A DNA stretch of 64,000 nt from Enterococcus_D entomosocium (GCF_030441895.1 NZ_JARJAS010000005.1); one strand, 5' to 3'; counted from the first letter of the stretch, positions 26,623 to 34,834 are shown. Notes: generated from the letters alone by a model not told the origin. Program-made: numbers and translations.

Positions 26623-27345
26623 TTAAATACTGTCTAATGGACTAGCTTCATCTGCAGCGTTTTCTCCGCCTTCAGTAGACTCCTCAGAAATATCTACTTC
26701 AGGGAAGTACTTTTCTACAGGGAAGCCTTTTTCTTTCAGGACAGAAACCTGTAATTTTGGAGTGCGTGGCTGCAACAGTGATTCAAAGAATTCAATGTCT
26801 GCAACTACTTCATCAAAGCTGTCGTAAGCTTCCTTCTCAGCAGCAGTCAACTTCTTCATAACTGGCTGTAATGTGTAAGTGGTATCAGTAGAATTGCCAG
26901 AACGCTTGAAGTTAAAAACAATCTGCTCACCATCTTCAATTAACTCTTTGTACTCTTCCAACTGAGCAATAAAATTATTAAACTGTGCTTTGCTGCAATC
27001 CCAAGCACGCAACTTACCAGTGTTAATGTCAGCCATAGCAATTAAGTAGCGTTTACGTGGAAACAGCTTTTCAAACTTCTCATCAACGCCATCAGCTTTC
27101 TGCTTGGCAAGTTTACCTGCTTCAATGAAGTAATCTTTCTCACCTAATGGCTCACGTGAAGGCTGAGTATAGACACCAAGGTTATATTCTGAAATTGCTT
27201 CATACTCTACAAAGTCCTCAGCAGATAACAGGCGTACCTTTACTGCTTCCTTATCTTTTAAGCGGATCATGATTTCTGATAAATCTACTGATGATTTACC
27301 TGCAGATTGAACTGCTTCATTGCCTTTTGCTGAAATTAAACCCAT
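26623..27345 (-). CDS. Single-stranded DNA-binding protein-like (gp32-like)
   Basis: 240 residues. An OB-like body with aromatic and basic residues (PRKRYLIAMADINTGKLRAWD) and a C-terminus that turns acidic (DISEESTEGGENAADEASPLDSI), the hallmark of SSB proteins that recruit partners. Sits between nuclease and tRNA in the replication unit. The assignment rests on architecture and context. Confidence 0.65.
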   Translation of the reverse strand: MGLISAKGNEAVQSAGKSSVDLSEIMIRLKDKEAVKVRLLSAEDFVEYEAISEYNLGVYTQPSREPLGEKDYFIEAGKLAKQKADGVDEKFEKLFPRKRYLIAMADINTGKLRAWDCSKAQFNNFIAQLEEYKELIEDGEQIVFNFKRSGNSTDTTYTLQPVMKKLTAAEKEAYDSFDEVVADIEFFESLLQPRTPKLQVSVLKEKGFPVEKYFPEVDISEESTEGGENAADEASPLDSI

Positions 27346-27349
27346 ATAT

Positions 27350-27766
27350 TTACGCTACCTCCATTAATAAATCTTTTAAATCACTATAAGTCCGCTGTGC
27401 AACGGCGGCATTCATTTCAGAATTGAAGCCAAGCATTTCTAAGCCACGCTCTGTATTTGCAATTGAATTGATGCCCATGTCTGCTACAACATGCATTAAT
27501 TCAGTAACAGTGAACTCAACCGTAACTGTCTTCTCTGCTTCCACTTCTTCCCCGCTGAATTTATGCAGTACTTCTAAATCTTCTGGTTTAAAAAAATCAT
27601 AGTTATCTGCAGTATCAACTCTAGTATGTCCGTCAGAATTTGCCTGACGGCTCAAGATTACACCTGTCACACCAGCTTCAATATCGCCATAGCTTCCTGC
27701 TACTTTAGTCCTAACTTTGTCTCCAAACTCTACTGTTGGTGCAGTTTCTTTACTGATTACTTTCAT
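27350..27766 (-). CDS. Hypothetical phage protein
   Basis: 138 residues. VEFGDKVRTKVAGSYGDIEAG near residues 12-32 again suggests an SH3-like barrel, followed by a helical part. Starts after ACAGGAGGAACACA and precedes the SSB-like gene by 4 bp. Function unknown. Confidence 0.6.
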   Translation of the reverse strand: MKVISKETAPTVEFGDKVRTKVAGSYGDIEAGVTGVILSRQANSDGHTRVDTADNYDFFKPEDLEVLHKFSGEEVEAEKTVTVEFTVTELMHVVADMGINSIANTERGLEMLGFNSEMNAAVAQRTYSDLKDLLMEVA

Positions 27767-27804
27767 TGTGTTCCTCCTGTATTTTGTTATTTTCCATATT
27801 GGAA

Positions 27805-27878
27805 CGCACAGGGCAGGATTTGAACCTGCAACCCACAGCTTAGAAGGCTGTTGCTCTATCCAGTTGAGCTACCCATGC
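27805..27878 (-). tRNA. tRNA-Arg (anticodon UCU)
   Basis: A full cloverleaf: acceptor GCATGGG with CCTGTGC, D arm AGCTCAACTGGATAGAGCA, anticodon loop CTTCTAA giving UCU for AGA codons, T arm GCAGG-TTCAAAT-CCTGC, discriminator G. The CCA end is not encoded. It lies within the leftward replication unit between two protein genes and after a small hairpin. Confidence 0.93.
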
Positions 27879-27880
27879 AA

Positions 27881-27899
27881 GACAGTGACAAAAGTCACT
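27881..27899 (-). other. Hairpin just upstream of the tRNA
   Basis: CAGTGAC-loop-GTCACTG gives a 7-bp perfect stem with a 4-base loop, between the stop of the 102-residue gene and the mature tRNA 5' end, without a T run. Possibly an RNA-processing signal. Confidence 0.5.
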
Positions 27900-27906
27900 G
27901 CTGTAA

Positions 27907-28215
27907 TTACGCTGAAGCTAGTAATTTCTTAGCCAGTCTGTACTGCGCTTTGCTTTTGAAAATTCCTAAGCCAGTGTCAGGCTTTTTCTTGCAACCACGT
28001 GCAATAAATGCTTCTGCTTCTTGCTGGGTAGTAAATGTTTCAACAACTTGAAATACTTCTTTAACTGTCACACCAAAAGGTAAATAACCTGTAGCGTCAA
28101 ATGCTTCTTGCTCCTTCTTTGTTAGCAGCTTACTGAACTGCTTAACTTTCACTGTATAATCAACAACTGCAATCACATTGCCGTGCTTTTCTGTTCCATA
28201 ATTGTTTTTAGCCAT
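27907..28215 (-). CDS. Hypothetical phage protein
   Basis: 102 residues, basic, with YTVKVKQFSKLLTKKEQEAF and TQQEAEAFIARGCKKK. First gene behind phage-type promoter B. Its promoter-proximal place suggests early or middle regulation, but no domain is recognised. Confidence 0.6.
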   Translation of the reverse strand: MAKNNYGTEKHGNVIAVVDYTVKVKQFSKLLTKKEQEAFDATGYLPFGVTVKEVFQVVETFTTQQEAEAFIARGCKKKPDTGLGIFKSKAQYRLAKKLLASA

Positions 28216-28247
28216 ATAAAAAAGTGACCACCTTTCAACTTCCTATA

Positions 28248-28282
28248 CTTACCTATTCACCAAGTAGAAGAAAAAGTGGACA
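28248..28282 (-). promoter_or_regulatory. Phage-type promoter, copy B
   Basis: Read leftward: TGTCCACTTTT, 10 bases, GGTGAATAGGTAAG. GTCCAC (28276-28281) and GAATAG (28253-28258) are 17 bp apart. Located between the sigma-like gene and the SSB/polymerase unit. Confidence 0.75.
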
Positions 28283-28299
28283 CTTTTATTTAATTTTTT

Positions 28300-28953
28300 T
28301 CAGTTATTTTTATTTGTATCATCAAAGTACTGTCTAAAGGCTTTCTTAGCCCTCTTTATGCGTTTATGAAGTGCAGAAGATGTTACAGTTGATCCCATGT
28401 AGGCACAAATGGCAGCGTGCTTTTCAGCTTTAGATGAAAATACCATACTGTCAAAAATAATTAAATCTGCATATTCTTTGTATTGCTTGCTTAAGCTTCT
28501 AAATTCCTTAAGAACATCCATAATGTCCTTGCAGGCTAAATTTTCATCTGCGCTGACAGCAGATTCATCAGCTAATGTTGCCAATAAGCTACTTGATTCA
28601 TCATTCTCGCTGTCAGCATCTGAAGTAGCAGTGAGTGGAACGCTATAGTAATCAGCGCTGCGCTTTTCTGTATTGATTGACCTTAAAAGATTTTTGCTAC
28701 GCTGTTCTAATATAACTTTTAAGAAAGTAACAAAGGAACAGCCTTTATCTTGTTTGAAACTATTAGTAGCATACAACAAAGCATCATCAAATAGTGCTTC
28801 TAAATCAGCTTCCCCAATTATTGAAGGAATCTTTCTGCGCAACCTTTTCACACATTCAGATTTAGTCCCCTCTAATTGTAAGTAAATTTCTGTAAATACT
28901 GATTCATTTCCTTTCTGGAATTCCTCTACGCTCTGCTCAACTGTGCCTATCAT
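28300..28953 (-). CDS. Sigma-70-like RNA polymerase sigma factor of the phage
   Basis: 217 residues. A region-2-like stretch near 15-105: EADLEALFDDALLYATNSF, KQDKGCSFVTFLKVILEQRSK, NLLRSINTEKRSADYY, matching the aromatic, acidic and basic pattern that binds core polymerase and the -10. A region-4-like HTH near 150-210: KAEKHAAICAYMGSTVTSSA then LHKRIKRAKKAF. Size fits small sigma factors of the ECF/SigI type. It follows the primase gene and lies directly before promoter B, a good place for a positive regulator of the repeated promoter motif. Confidence 0.7.
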   Translation of the reverse strand: MIGTVEQSVEEFQKGNESVFTEIYLQLEGTKSECVKRLRRKIPSIIGEADLEALFDDALLYATNSFKQDKGCSFVTFLKVILEQRSKNLLRSINTEKRSADYYSVPLTATSDADSENDESSSLLATLADESAVSADENLACKDIMDVLKEFRSLSKQYKEYADLIIFDSMVFSSKAEKHAAICAYMGSTVTSSALHKRIKRAKKAFRQYFDDTNKNN

Positions 28954-29040
28954 AGTTACCCTCCTGTAAGGTTATCTTATTTTTATCTACGGTAATATTA
29001 AATCAATTATACTTCATTGTCAACAGATATACGCATTTAT

Positions 29041-30003
29041 TTATATCTTTATTGCGTTACATACTTTGATAGCTTTTCTACCTTCAAATCCTAAAATAAT
29101 TTCTGAAGTGGTTAAATCAGATACATCTTTTGCATCACTGCCATTAAAGTTAAACCTAGAAATGTTAAATGTTCCTACAAATGTTTCTTCAATATGTTTT
29201 GCGCACCTCTCGCCAGCCTTATCATTGTCTGTAGCTATAACAACTTCTTTAACTCCTGAATTAAACAGTATACCAACTTGGGGAACGCTTAAATGTGCGC
29301 TGCCTAGAGCCACTGCTGCAATTCCCTCTGTCCAAAGTCTCAAGCAATCTATTTCTGATTCAACTATTGCAAGCACATCAGAAGGCGCTTTCCTAAATAC
29401 TGAATAGCCGTAAACATGATTCTTAATGCGTTGACCATCTGCATACCAGAAGTGTTTTGTGTTAACGCTGCGGAACTTTATATTAACTACTTCACCATCA
29501 ACATCTGTCCAGCACATTGCAACTGCTTTTCTCACTGGATCATAGCCTACACGGAATAGTTGTTGCACCTCTTCTGAAATCCCTCTCTGCTTCAAATAGC
29601 TGTGGCGGAAAGCAAATGCCTTTAATTCTTCACTATTAAATATCTTCAAGCTTTCATTCTCTGGCTTGTCCAGATAGCTCAAATCTAACTTCAAATCACT
29701 GACATCTTGTAACAATGCGGAATAAGCGTTGTGCAAGTAATCACAAGTATCTTCTGCACTCTCTTCTCTTAAAAAAGAAAGAAGCGTAATGAAGTGTCCT
29801 TTGTGGAATTCACCTGTAGCCCCACTGTCAATCCAAGTTCCATTATCTAAATTAACTGCAAAGGATGGATTTCTGTCTTCTCTAAATGGACTGCATGATT
29901 GAATTTTATTGTCTCTGATCACATAACGTGGGAACCTATCTAAATGTGGTTCAAGTTCTTCATAATAATCTACAGCTAACTGACTATTATTTACTAAAAT
30001 CAA
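29041..30003 (-). CDS. DnaG-type primase with TOPRIM domain
   Basis: 320 residues from a TTG start behind GGAGAGGGG. N-terminal CSPFREDRNPSFAVNLDNGT looks like the CHC2 zinc finger of DnaG, but most cysteines and the histidine ligand are missing. TOPRIM follows near 215-280: LAIVESEIDCLRLW with the catalytic Glu and VVIATDNDKAGERCAKHI with the DxD. It makes primers for the phage replisome with the helicase and loader upstream. It has its own sigma-A-like promoter. Confidence 0.85.
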   Translation of the reverse strand: MILVNNSQLAVDYYEELEPHLDRFPRYVIRDNKIQSCSPFREDRNPSFAVNLDNGTWIDSGATGEFHKGHFITLLSFLREESAEDTCDYLHNAYSALLQDVSDLKLDLSYLDKPENESLKIFNSEELKAFAFRHSYLKQRGISEEVQQLFRVGYDPVRKAVAMCWTDVDGEVVNIKFRSVNTKHFWYADGQRIKNHVYGYSVFRKAPSDVLAIVESEIDCLRLWTEGIAAVALGSAHLSVPQVGILFNSGVKEVVIATDNDKAGERCAKHIEETFVGTFNISRFNFNGSDAKDVSDLTTSEIILGFEGRKAIKVCNAIKI

Positions 30004-30023
30004 CTAAATCCCCCTCTCCTATA

Positions 30024-30052
30024 GTTATACTATATTCACAAGAATAGAACAA
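30024..30052 (-). promoter_or_regulatory. Sigma-A-like promoter before primase and sigma genes
   Basis: Read leftward: TTGTTC (30047-30052), 17 bp, TATAAC (30024-30029), about 20 bp before the TTG start of the primase. It is the only leftward unit preceded by an ordinary-looking promoter; the -35 lies inside a palindrome. Confidence 0.55.
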
Positions 30053-30058
30053 GTGTTC
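30047..30058. promoter_or_regulatory. Candidate operator GAACAAGTGTTC, site 1
   Basis: GAACA-AG-TGTTC is a palindrome with a 2-base centre that overlaps the -35 of the primase promoter. A close copy in the other orientation is 54 bp away. Confidence 0.5.
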
Positions 30059-30112
30059 GCACTATTTTTTATCAAAAAACGTTAATTATAAATAGTTAAA
30101 ATTAAGTAATCT

Positions 30113-30124
30113 GAACACTTGCTC
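30113..30124. promoter_or_regulatory. Candidate operator GAACACTTGCTC, site 2
   Basis: Matches the reverse complement of site 1 at 11 of 12 bases. Both sites lie in the 142-bp gap between helicase and primase genes. Confidence 0.4.
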
Positions 30125-30145
30125 ATACTTGAATCCTTGGTGTAG

Positions 30146-31408
30146 CTATATATCATCAAGGATTTCTGGTTCTCTGATAGTCCCCATGGTGAAATTGCAG
30201 AACAGTTCAAGAGTGTTCCCCACAGTGGGTGTTTTTGCTTTGGCTAACTTGATTGCTCCCACTCCGTCAAGTTGATTAAATGTCATCACCGTTACTGCAT
30301 CCTGCGCCACCGCAATAGTCTCAGAGTAGTCAGTTAAATCAGGTGTCTTTGGTAATCTGCTATCCTCAGCTGTATTTGACTGTGAATCTTTTTCAGCGCT
30401 GGTAGGTGTTTGGTGAACAACAATTCCCAAAACTCCTTGACGTGCAAATAGTTGACGTAGCTTTCTGCTTGTTGCTGCCAAAGCTTCTCTGCTGTTCCCG
30501 CCATGATCCATTAATAAAAAGCCGTCTATGATTACAACTGAAATTTCTGGATTCTGGTTTAGGTCAGCTTCAATAGTTTTCAAACTCAGACCTTCTGGCA
30601 TGTCTTCCATGCACTTCAGGATATATGGCGTTGCGTTAGTTTCATTGAAACCTTTCAAATATTCAATGTAGCGCTGCTCTTCTGGCTCAACTAAATCACC
30701 TTTTTTAAGGGCAATATTATTAAATTTCCCTTCCAGAGTATCAAAGCGGTTCATAAACTGCGCTCTGCTGATTTCAGGTCTATAATCTAAAACGCCATAA
30801 CCCTGTTCCCATGCTTCTTTTGCAATATCAGCAGAAATCCATGATTTGCCTTTATTTGTGTATGCCATAAGCAGTACATAATCACCAAGTTCAAAGCCGC
30901 CATCAAGCCATTCTGTCAAACTAGGATATGGAGTTGCAATAAACTTTCCTGTCCCTTGTTCCTTACTTTCCTCATAAAGTGTTAAACGCTCTGCTCCATT
31001 CTGTGCCAAGTTTGTTCCTAGCCTTCCAGACATGTTTGCGTCTTCTGCAATAGCTGTGGTTTGTTCTGCTAACCAGTTTGCAAATTGAACGCCAGTCATT
31101 TTATCAAATTGAGCAGCTACTTCATTTTGCAATAACTGGTAAGTCTTACGTTTAGCTGTACTACTCTTTAGACTCTTTGCCATATAAGCAATATTATTGG
31201 CTGTTTCAGTATATTCAAACTCTTCAAACTTATCTACAACTGTTAAATAATCTGGTACATTGCCATACTGACTAACATAACTTGAAACAAATTTATAAAC
31301 AGCAGGAATCACTACAAAGTCTTCTTCAGAAATGCCGTACTTCTGTAATTGATAGAAACAGTTATCATCTAATACTTTACTAATTAATTGATGCTCCATT
31401 AATGACAT
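30146..31408 (-). CDS. DnaB-like replicative helicase
   Basis: 420 residues from ATG 31408, which overlaps the loader stop (TGATG). N-terminal helical domain up to about 110, then RecA-like core: variant Walker A LLMAYTNKGKSW near 183, Walker B ISVVIIDGFLLMDHGGN near 285, then VLGIVVHQTP near 325 and a Gln-rich linker. The first Gly of Walker A is Ala. Unwinds DNA with the primase. Confidence 0.88.
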   Translation of the reverse strand: MSLMEHQLISKVLDDNCFYQLQKYGISEEDFVVIPAVYKFVSSYVSQYGNVPDYLTVVDKFEEFEYTETANNIAYMAKSLKSSTAKRKTYQLLQNEVAAQFDKMTGVQFANWLAEQTTAIAEDANMSGRLGTNLAQNGAERLTLYEESKEQGTGKFIATPYPSLTEWLDGGFELGDYVLLMAYTNKGKSWISADIAKEAWEQGYGVLDYRPEISRAQFMNRFDTLEGKFNNIALKKGDLVEPEEQRYIEYLKGFNETNATPYILKCMEDMPEGLSLKTIEADLNQNPEISVVIIDGFLLMDHGGNSREALAATSRKLRQLFARQGVLGIVVHQTPTSAEKDSQSNTAEDSRLPKTPDLTDYSETIAVAQDAVTVMTFNQLDGVGAIKLAKAKTPTVGNTLELFCNFTMGTIREPEILDDI

Positions 31409-32142
31409 CAAAGCACCTTCTTTCTTTTGTCGGCGCCAGAAAATGCAACAGGAACAGTCATACCTTCAACTCTGCTTGCAATCCTATCACCAAGCAATTC
31501 TGCCACATCTTCAAGAGTCATGTTGCTGGTATAAATTGTGGTCAGTTCTTCTGTCGCTCTGTGATCAATTATTTCATACAGTTCTTCAGTGAAGGACTCT
31601 GTACTAGCTTTGGTAGCAATATCATCAAAGACTAGCAGTTCTACTGCTTTTGCACGCTGCTTTATTGCGTAATAACGCTCACTGGCTTGCCGCTGCATAT
31701 CTGGTGTACCTCTAAACTGCGCATTAAATGCAGTCTGCAAATCAGTGCTTTTGCAGAAGTAAACTGGATTGTCAGTAATTGTACGTTGATTTTTCAGGTG
31801 CTGCCGTAGCCTTTCTAGCAAGTAATGATTTAGGATTGTAATAGCAGCTGTTGTTTTCCCAGTGCCAGTTCCAAACCTGTTCTCTGGACAGGGCTTACTG
31901 AAGAAAAATAGTCCTACTTTTTTCTCTTGCACATACTGGATCACACTGCCTACATATTTTTCAACAGTTGCATAAGCTGTTGGGTTATCATCAGCAATAG
32001 GCAGAGAATCCAAGAAATTATCAGAGTATTTTGCTGGAACATTTCTTGCTTTCCATAGTCCTCCTTTGCCATCACTGCCATACATAAAGATATACGGATA
32101 GGATGTACTGTCTGCCAAAAGTTCTAAAAGCTTATCCTGCAA
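31408..32142 (-). CDS. DnaC/DnaI-like helicase loader ATPase
   Basis: 244 residues from TTG 32142. Walker A FGTGTGKTTAAITIL near residues 92-106, Walker B AVELLVFDDIATKAST near 167-182, and a sensor-like TIYTSNM near 200. AAA+ protein that places the DnaB-like helicase on DNA. Adjacent to helicase and initiator genes, as is usual. Confidence 0.85.
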   Translation of the reverse strand: MQDKLLELLADSTSYPYIFMYGSDGKGGLWKARNVPAKYSDNFLDSLPIADDNPTAYATVEKYVGSVIQYVQEKKVGLFFFSKPCPENRFGTGTGKTTAAITILNHYLLERLRQHLKNQRTITDNPVYFCKSTDLQTAFNAQFRGTPDMQRQASERYYAIKQRAKAVELLVFDDIATKASTESFTEELYEIIDHRATEELTTIYTSNMTLEDVAELLGDRIASRVEGMTVPVAFSGADKRKKVL

Positions 32143-32365
32143 GTGCTACACCACCAATTGCAATCACATCTGCATGGATAAACAAATCATCTGCCGCATC
32201 ACTGTATGGATCAACTGTTTCATAAGTCTGTTCCCACATATTCAATTCAGGACACCACTTAAATCCCTGCCCTATAAGAAATGTTTTCACTTCTTGTAAA
32301 GACAGAAAATTGTCATGCTCAACTGTCTGTCCAAATTTCTTTAAAACTACCATGTAGCGTTTCAT
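32132..32365 (-). CDS. Hypothetical phage protein
   Basis: 77 residues, MKRYMVVLKKFGQTVEHDNF, with WCPELNMWEQ in the middle. Starts after GAGGAACAATAG. Its end overlaps the loader start by 11 bp. Unknown function. Confidence 0.6.
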   Translation of the reverse strand: MKRYMVVLKKFGQTVEHDNFLSLQEVKTFLIGQGFKWCPELNMWEQTYETVDPYSDAADDLFIHADVIAIGGVALAG

Positions 32366-32467
32366 CTATTGTTCCTCCTAAGTTAAGCTGTTTATTTCAC
32401 CTGTAAATTCCAAAGGGTAAATACCTTTTAACAGTAATTCAGCTTTATTTTTCCTAATTGATTAGTG

Positions 32468-32653
32468 TCAAATCCAACCAGATTCAAGGCTGTAGCAAGC
32501 TGATTCAAAAGTCATAGCCATGCTGACAGTATTGCAAGTTGCTTTTCTTCTCTGAACTACATAATTCTCAAATTCAACCATTGCTGCTTCAGTCTCAAAG
32601 ACTGCGGCACCAAGTTCACCGCAGTCACGCATAAAATAGCTCACATAAGTCAT
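32468..32653 (-). CDS. Hypothetical phage protein
   Basis: 61 residues, MTYVSYFMRDCGELGAAVF, small alpha/beta protein, preceded by AAGGAGAATGATGT. Unknown function; lies between the initiator-like gene and the loader. Confidence 0.6.
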   Translation of the reverse strand: MTYVSYFMRDCGELGAAVFETEAAMVEFENYVVQRRKATCNTVSMAMTFESACYSLESGWI

Positions 32654-32666
32654 ACATCATTCTCCT

Positions 32667-33422
32667 TTATAAACTGTCTAACATGTCAGTAGGATCAATA
32701 GCCGCTGCCTTTTCAGCATAAGCAATCTTACTTTGGTACTCTTGCTCTTTCTTCTGCTCTTGCAGCATCACACCAGCAGCCTTATTTGCAAGCCAACTAC
32801 AAAGCATTCCTAAAGTTGGCGTAGGATATTCAGGTGAATTGCTGAAGGTACTATACTTTGTAACAGCAATCCTGATAATCTCTTTCAACTGCTCTGGTGT
32901 ATACTGAGCAATAAGTTTTGTCTTAACCATGCTTACGTCTCTACCCCAACTAACGTTGTAGGCAACGCCAAAGGTTTCTTCATAGTATTCACAGAACAAC
33001 TGGATAACTTCTTTAGGTGTAATTTCAATATTGGGATCAGTTTCAGCAATCTCTGCACCCAAGAAGTGATAAACAGATTTGGCATTGCCTGAACTTGTTA
33101 GCAACTTTGATTTCTTGATAATTGGCTGCCCACCTATCTCAACTTCTTCCAACTCCTGAATTGCTTTGATCACAGTAGGCTTAGATAGTCCTGTAATTTC
33201 CGCAATGACTGAAATATTTGGAAAAGCTACACGTTGCTCATTCAGATGCGCTCCTATTGCTAACAATACTGAAAAGTTTCTACAGCCAACCTCTTTAATA
33301 AGACCAGCCTTAATTTGATCAACAGCAATACATAAATCAACAGTGTTAATGTATTTGCCAGAAACCATGTCTAAACTACTGTGGCGCTCCAACTTTAACT
33401 GCATTAATTCTTTAACAGTCAT
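32667..33422 (-). CDS. Replication initiator-like protein with winged HTH
   Basis: 251 residues. Winged-helix segment near 55-110: GAHLNEQRVAFPNISVIAEI then TGLSKPTVIKAIQELEE, as in phage replisome organisers and RepA_N-type initiators. The C-terminal half has FCEYYEETFGVAYNVSWGRD and repeated helical parts, recalling DnaD-like or loader-binding regions. First gene behind promoter C, followed by loader, helicase and primase. Likely binds the phage origin. Confidence 0.75.
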   Translation of the reverse strand: MTVKELMQLKLERHSSLDMVSGKYINTVDLCIAVDQIKAGLIKEVGCRNFSVLLAIGAHLNEQRVAFPNISVIAEITGLSKPTVIKAIQELEEVEIGGQPIIKKSKLLTSSGNAKSVYHFLGAEIAETDPNIEITPKEVIQLFCEYYEETFGVAYNVSWGRDVSMVKTKLIAQYTPEQLKEIIRIAVTKYSTFSNSPEYPTPTLGMLCSWLANKAAGVMLQEQKKEQEYQSKIAYAEKAAAIDPTDMLDSL

Positions 33423-33456
33423 ATACTGTACCTCCTTTAACTTAAAAACCTCTGCA

Positions 33457-33491
33457 CTTCCTTATTCACCTTCCAAATAAAAAAGTGGACA
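33457..33491 (-). promoter_or_regulatory. Phage-type promoter, copy C
   Basis: Read leftward: TGTCCACTTTT, 10 bases, GGTGAATAAGGAAG. GTCCAC (33485-33490) and GAATAA (33462-33467) are 17 bp apart. Precedes the replication-initiation unit. Confidence 0.75.
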
Positions 33492-33510
33492 TTCCTTGCA
33501 AAATTTTTTA

Positions 33511-33608
33511 CCTAGGTTAAATTCTTTAACAGTAAGAACAGTAATTAAAGTAAATAAAGTAAGATAAAGTTATATACTGTTAATAAAGTTAAATATTTTA
33601 ACCTTAGT
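33511..33608. repeat. Non-coding repeat block R1
   Basis: Contains CCTAGGTTAAATTCTTTAAC (33511-33530), GTAATTAAAGT and, at 33576-33608, a 33-bp segment with the palindrome GTTAAATATTTTAAC followed by CTTAGT. Both elements recur in the region around 60.05-60.18 kb (R2). It lies upstream of promoter C. Candidate operator, activator site or origin element. Confidence 0.6.
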
Positions 33609-33677
33609 ACCTGTTTCCTTCTGTTAAGAATGCTGTTAAATCAATGTTTTACTAAGTTAACTTATTTAACCCAGTCC

Positions 33678-33723
33678 AACAAAAAAAGGGCAGCCACACA
33701 GAATTAACTGCATGGCTGCCCTT
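33678..33723 (-). terminator. Terminator of the late operon
   Basis: Read leftward: AAGGGCAGCCA and TGGCTGCCCTT pair around a 16-base loop and are followed by TTTTT. It comes about 30 bp after the endolysin stop codon and separates late from replication genes. Confidence 0.85.
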
Positions 33724-33754
33724 ATGTTTAGGAAGTGTATTAAGTTTTAAAAGT

Positions 33755-34801
33755 TTAGACAGTAATTCCTGTTACCCAATAATTTGTAACTTTTCCGTCC
33801 TTTGTTGTGCCAATTGCAAGCCAACCAAAGACACCTGATCTAGGCTGTCTCACAAAAGCATGCCCATTACGTTGAACAAGTACTTTGTCATACTTCACAA
33901 CTGATCCTCTGCTCAAAGTGGTAATTAGGGGAAGACTGGTTGGAGTTGTTGTATCACCTTTAGAAGTTCCTCTGAGATTAATTCCATCTGCAATATTCAC
34001 AGTCACGGAACCACTTCTATTGTGCCAAACATTTGCTGGCGGTGCTGCAGCTGGTGCTGTATTGGTAACAGGAGTGACCAATGCCCCTGACACCCAACCA
34101 TTTCCTTCTACCTCAAACCAAGTAGTGAGCCCATTGACACTTTCACCATTTCTGGTGATTCTAGTTGCGTTAAATTGAGCTCCACGCTTCAACTGTCTCA
34201 CAATTGCTGACTTTGTGTTTTGAGCAGCACGTACATTTAAAACATCAGTTGATACAACTTGACGCACATTCCAAGGTTCTACTTTATACTGAGGAGCAGC
34301 TGGTGCTGGATTTGGAGTTGGAGCAGGTGCAGTAGCATTACCACTCAGGCGGCTACGCACAGTGTTCATATTAATGCCAGGGCATGAGTTAGAAGCATGC
34401 CCAGAAAACTCATTGTGTCCCAGCACGTCAGACACTTTCAAGCCAAAGCGTTTCATTGCATCTTTGGCACGTTCCTCAAAAGCCTTCTCCTGTTCCGCCG
34501 TAAATGACCCATTACCTACTACGCAAATGTGATAAGTTGCTGTATTGTGATTGCCAATACCGTTGGTTGTAACATTATCATTGTAGACACGTTGAACTGT
34601 TCCATCCCGCAGGATAATCTCATGATAGCCGCCTGTTCCCCAGCCTAAAGTGCCACGCCAGTGATTCTGAAATGCCCATACGTCACCTGTTGCCGTAGCA
34701 GAATGGTGCCGTGCAATCTTCTTAATCTGAGAGACATTGCGGTTAGGGTTAGTGGGGCCCAAAATGCGAGAGTCCCCTCTTAAGTCTTGAATTTTAGTCA
34801 T
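33755..34801 (-). CDS. Endolysin: N-acetylmuramoyl-L-alanine amidase with SH3 domains
   Basis: 348 residues. An amidase_2 (PGRP-type) domain spans about 25-155: zinc ligands in IARHHSATATGD and in HNTATYHICVVG, and ASNSCPG with the last ligand Cys near 146. After a Pro/Ala linker, two SH3-type cell-wall-binding modules follow (about 178-245 and 258-345). It cuts the amide between muramic acid and the stem peptide at lysis. Starts behind AGGAGGAAAACAGT and follows the holin gene. Confidence 0.92.
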   Translation of the reverse strand: MTKIQDLRGDSRILGPTNPNRNVSQIKKIARHHSATATGDVWAFQNHWRGTLGWGTGGYHEIILRDGTVQRVYNDNVTTNGIGNHNTATYHICVVGNGSFTAEQEKAFEERAKDAMKRFGLKVSDVLGHNEFSGHASNSCPGINMNTVRSRLSGNATAPAPTPNPAPAAPQYKVEPWNVRQVVSTDVLNVRAAQNTKSAIVRQLKRGAQFNATRITRNGESVNGLTTWFEVEGNGWVSGALVTPVTNTAPAAAPPANVWHNRSGSVTVNIADGINLRGTSKGDTTTPTSLPLITTLSRGSVVKYDKVLVQRNGHAFVRQPRSGVFGWLAIGTTKDGKVTNYWVTGITV

Positions 34802-34834
34802 ACTGTTTTCCTCCTATTTTTCTGCAATAAAAAA

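Noticed and set aside
30021..30060. A fifth copy of the phage-type promoter before the primase
   Set aside because: It shares CACTT and GTGAATA, but the distance is 2 bp shorter and the TCC block is missing; an ordinary promoter fits better.
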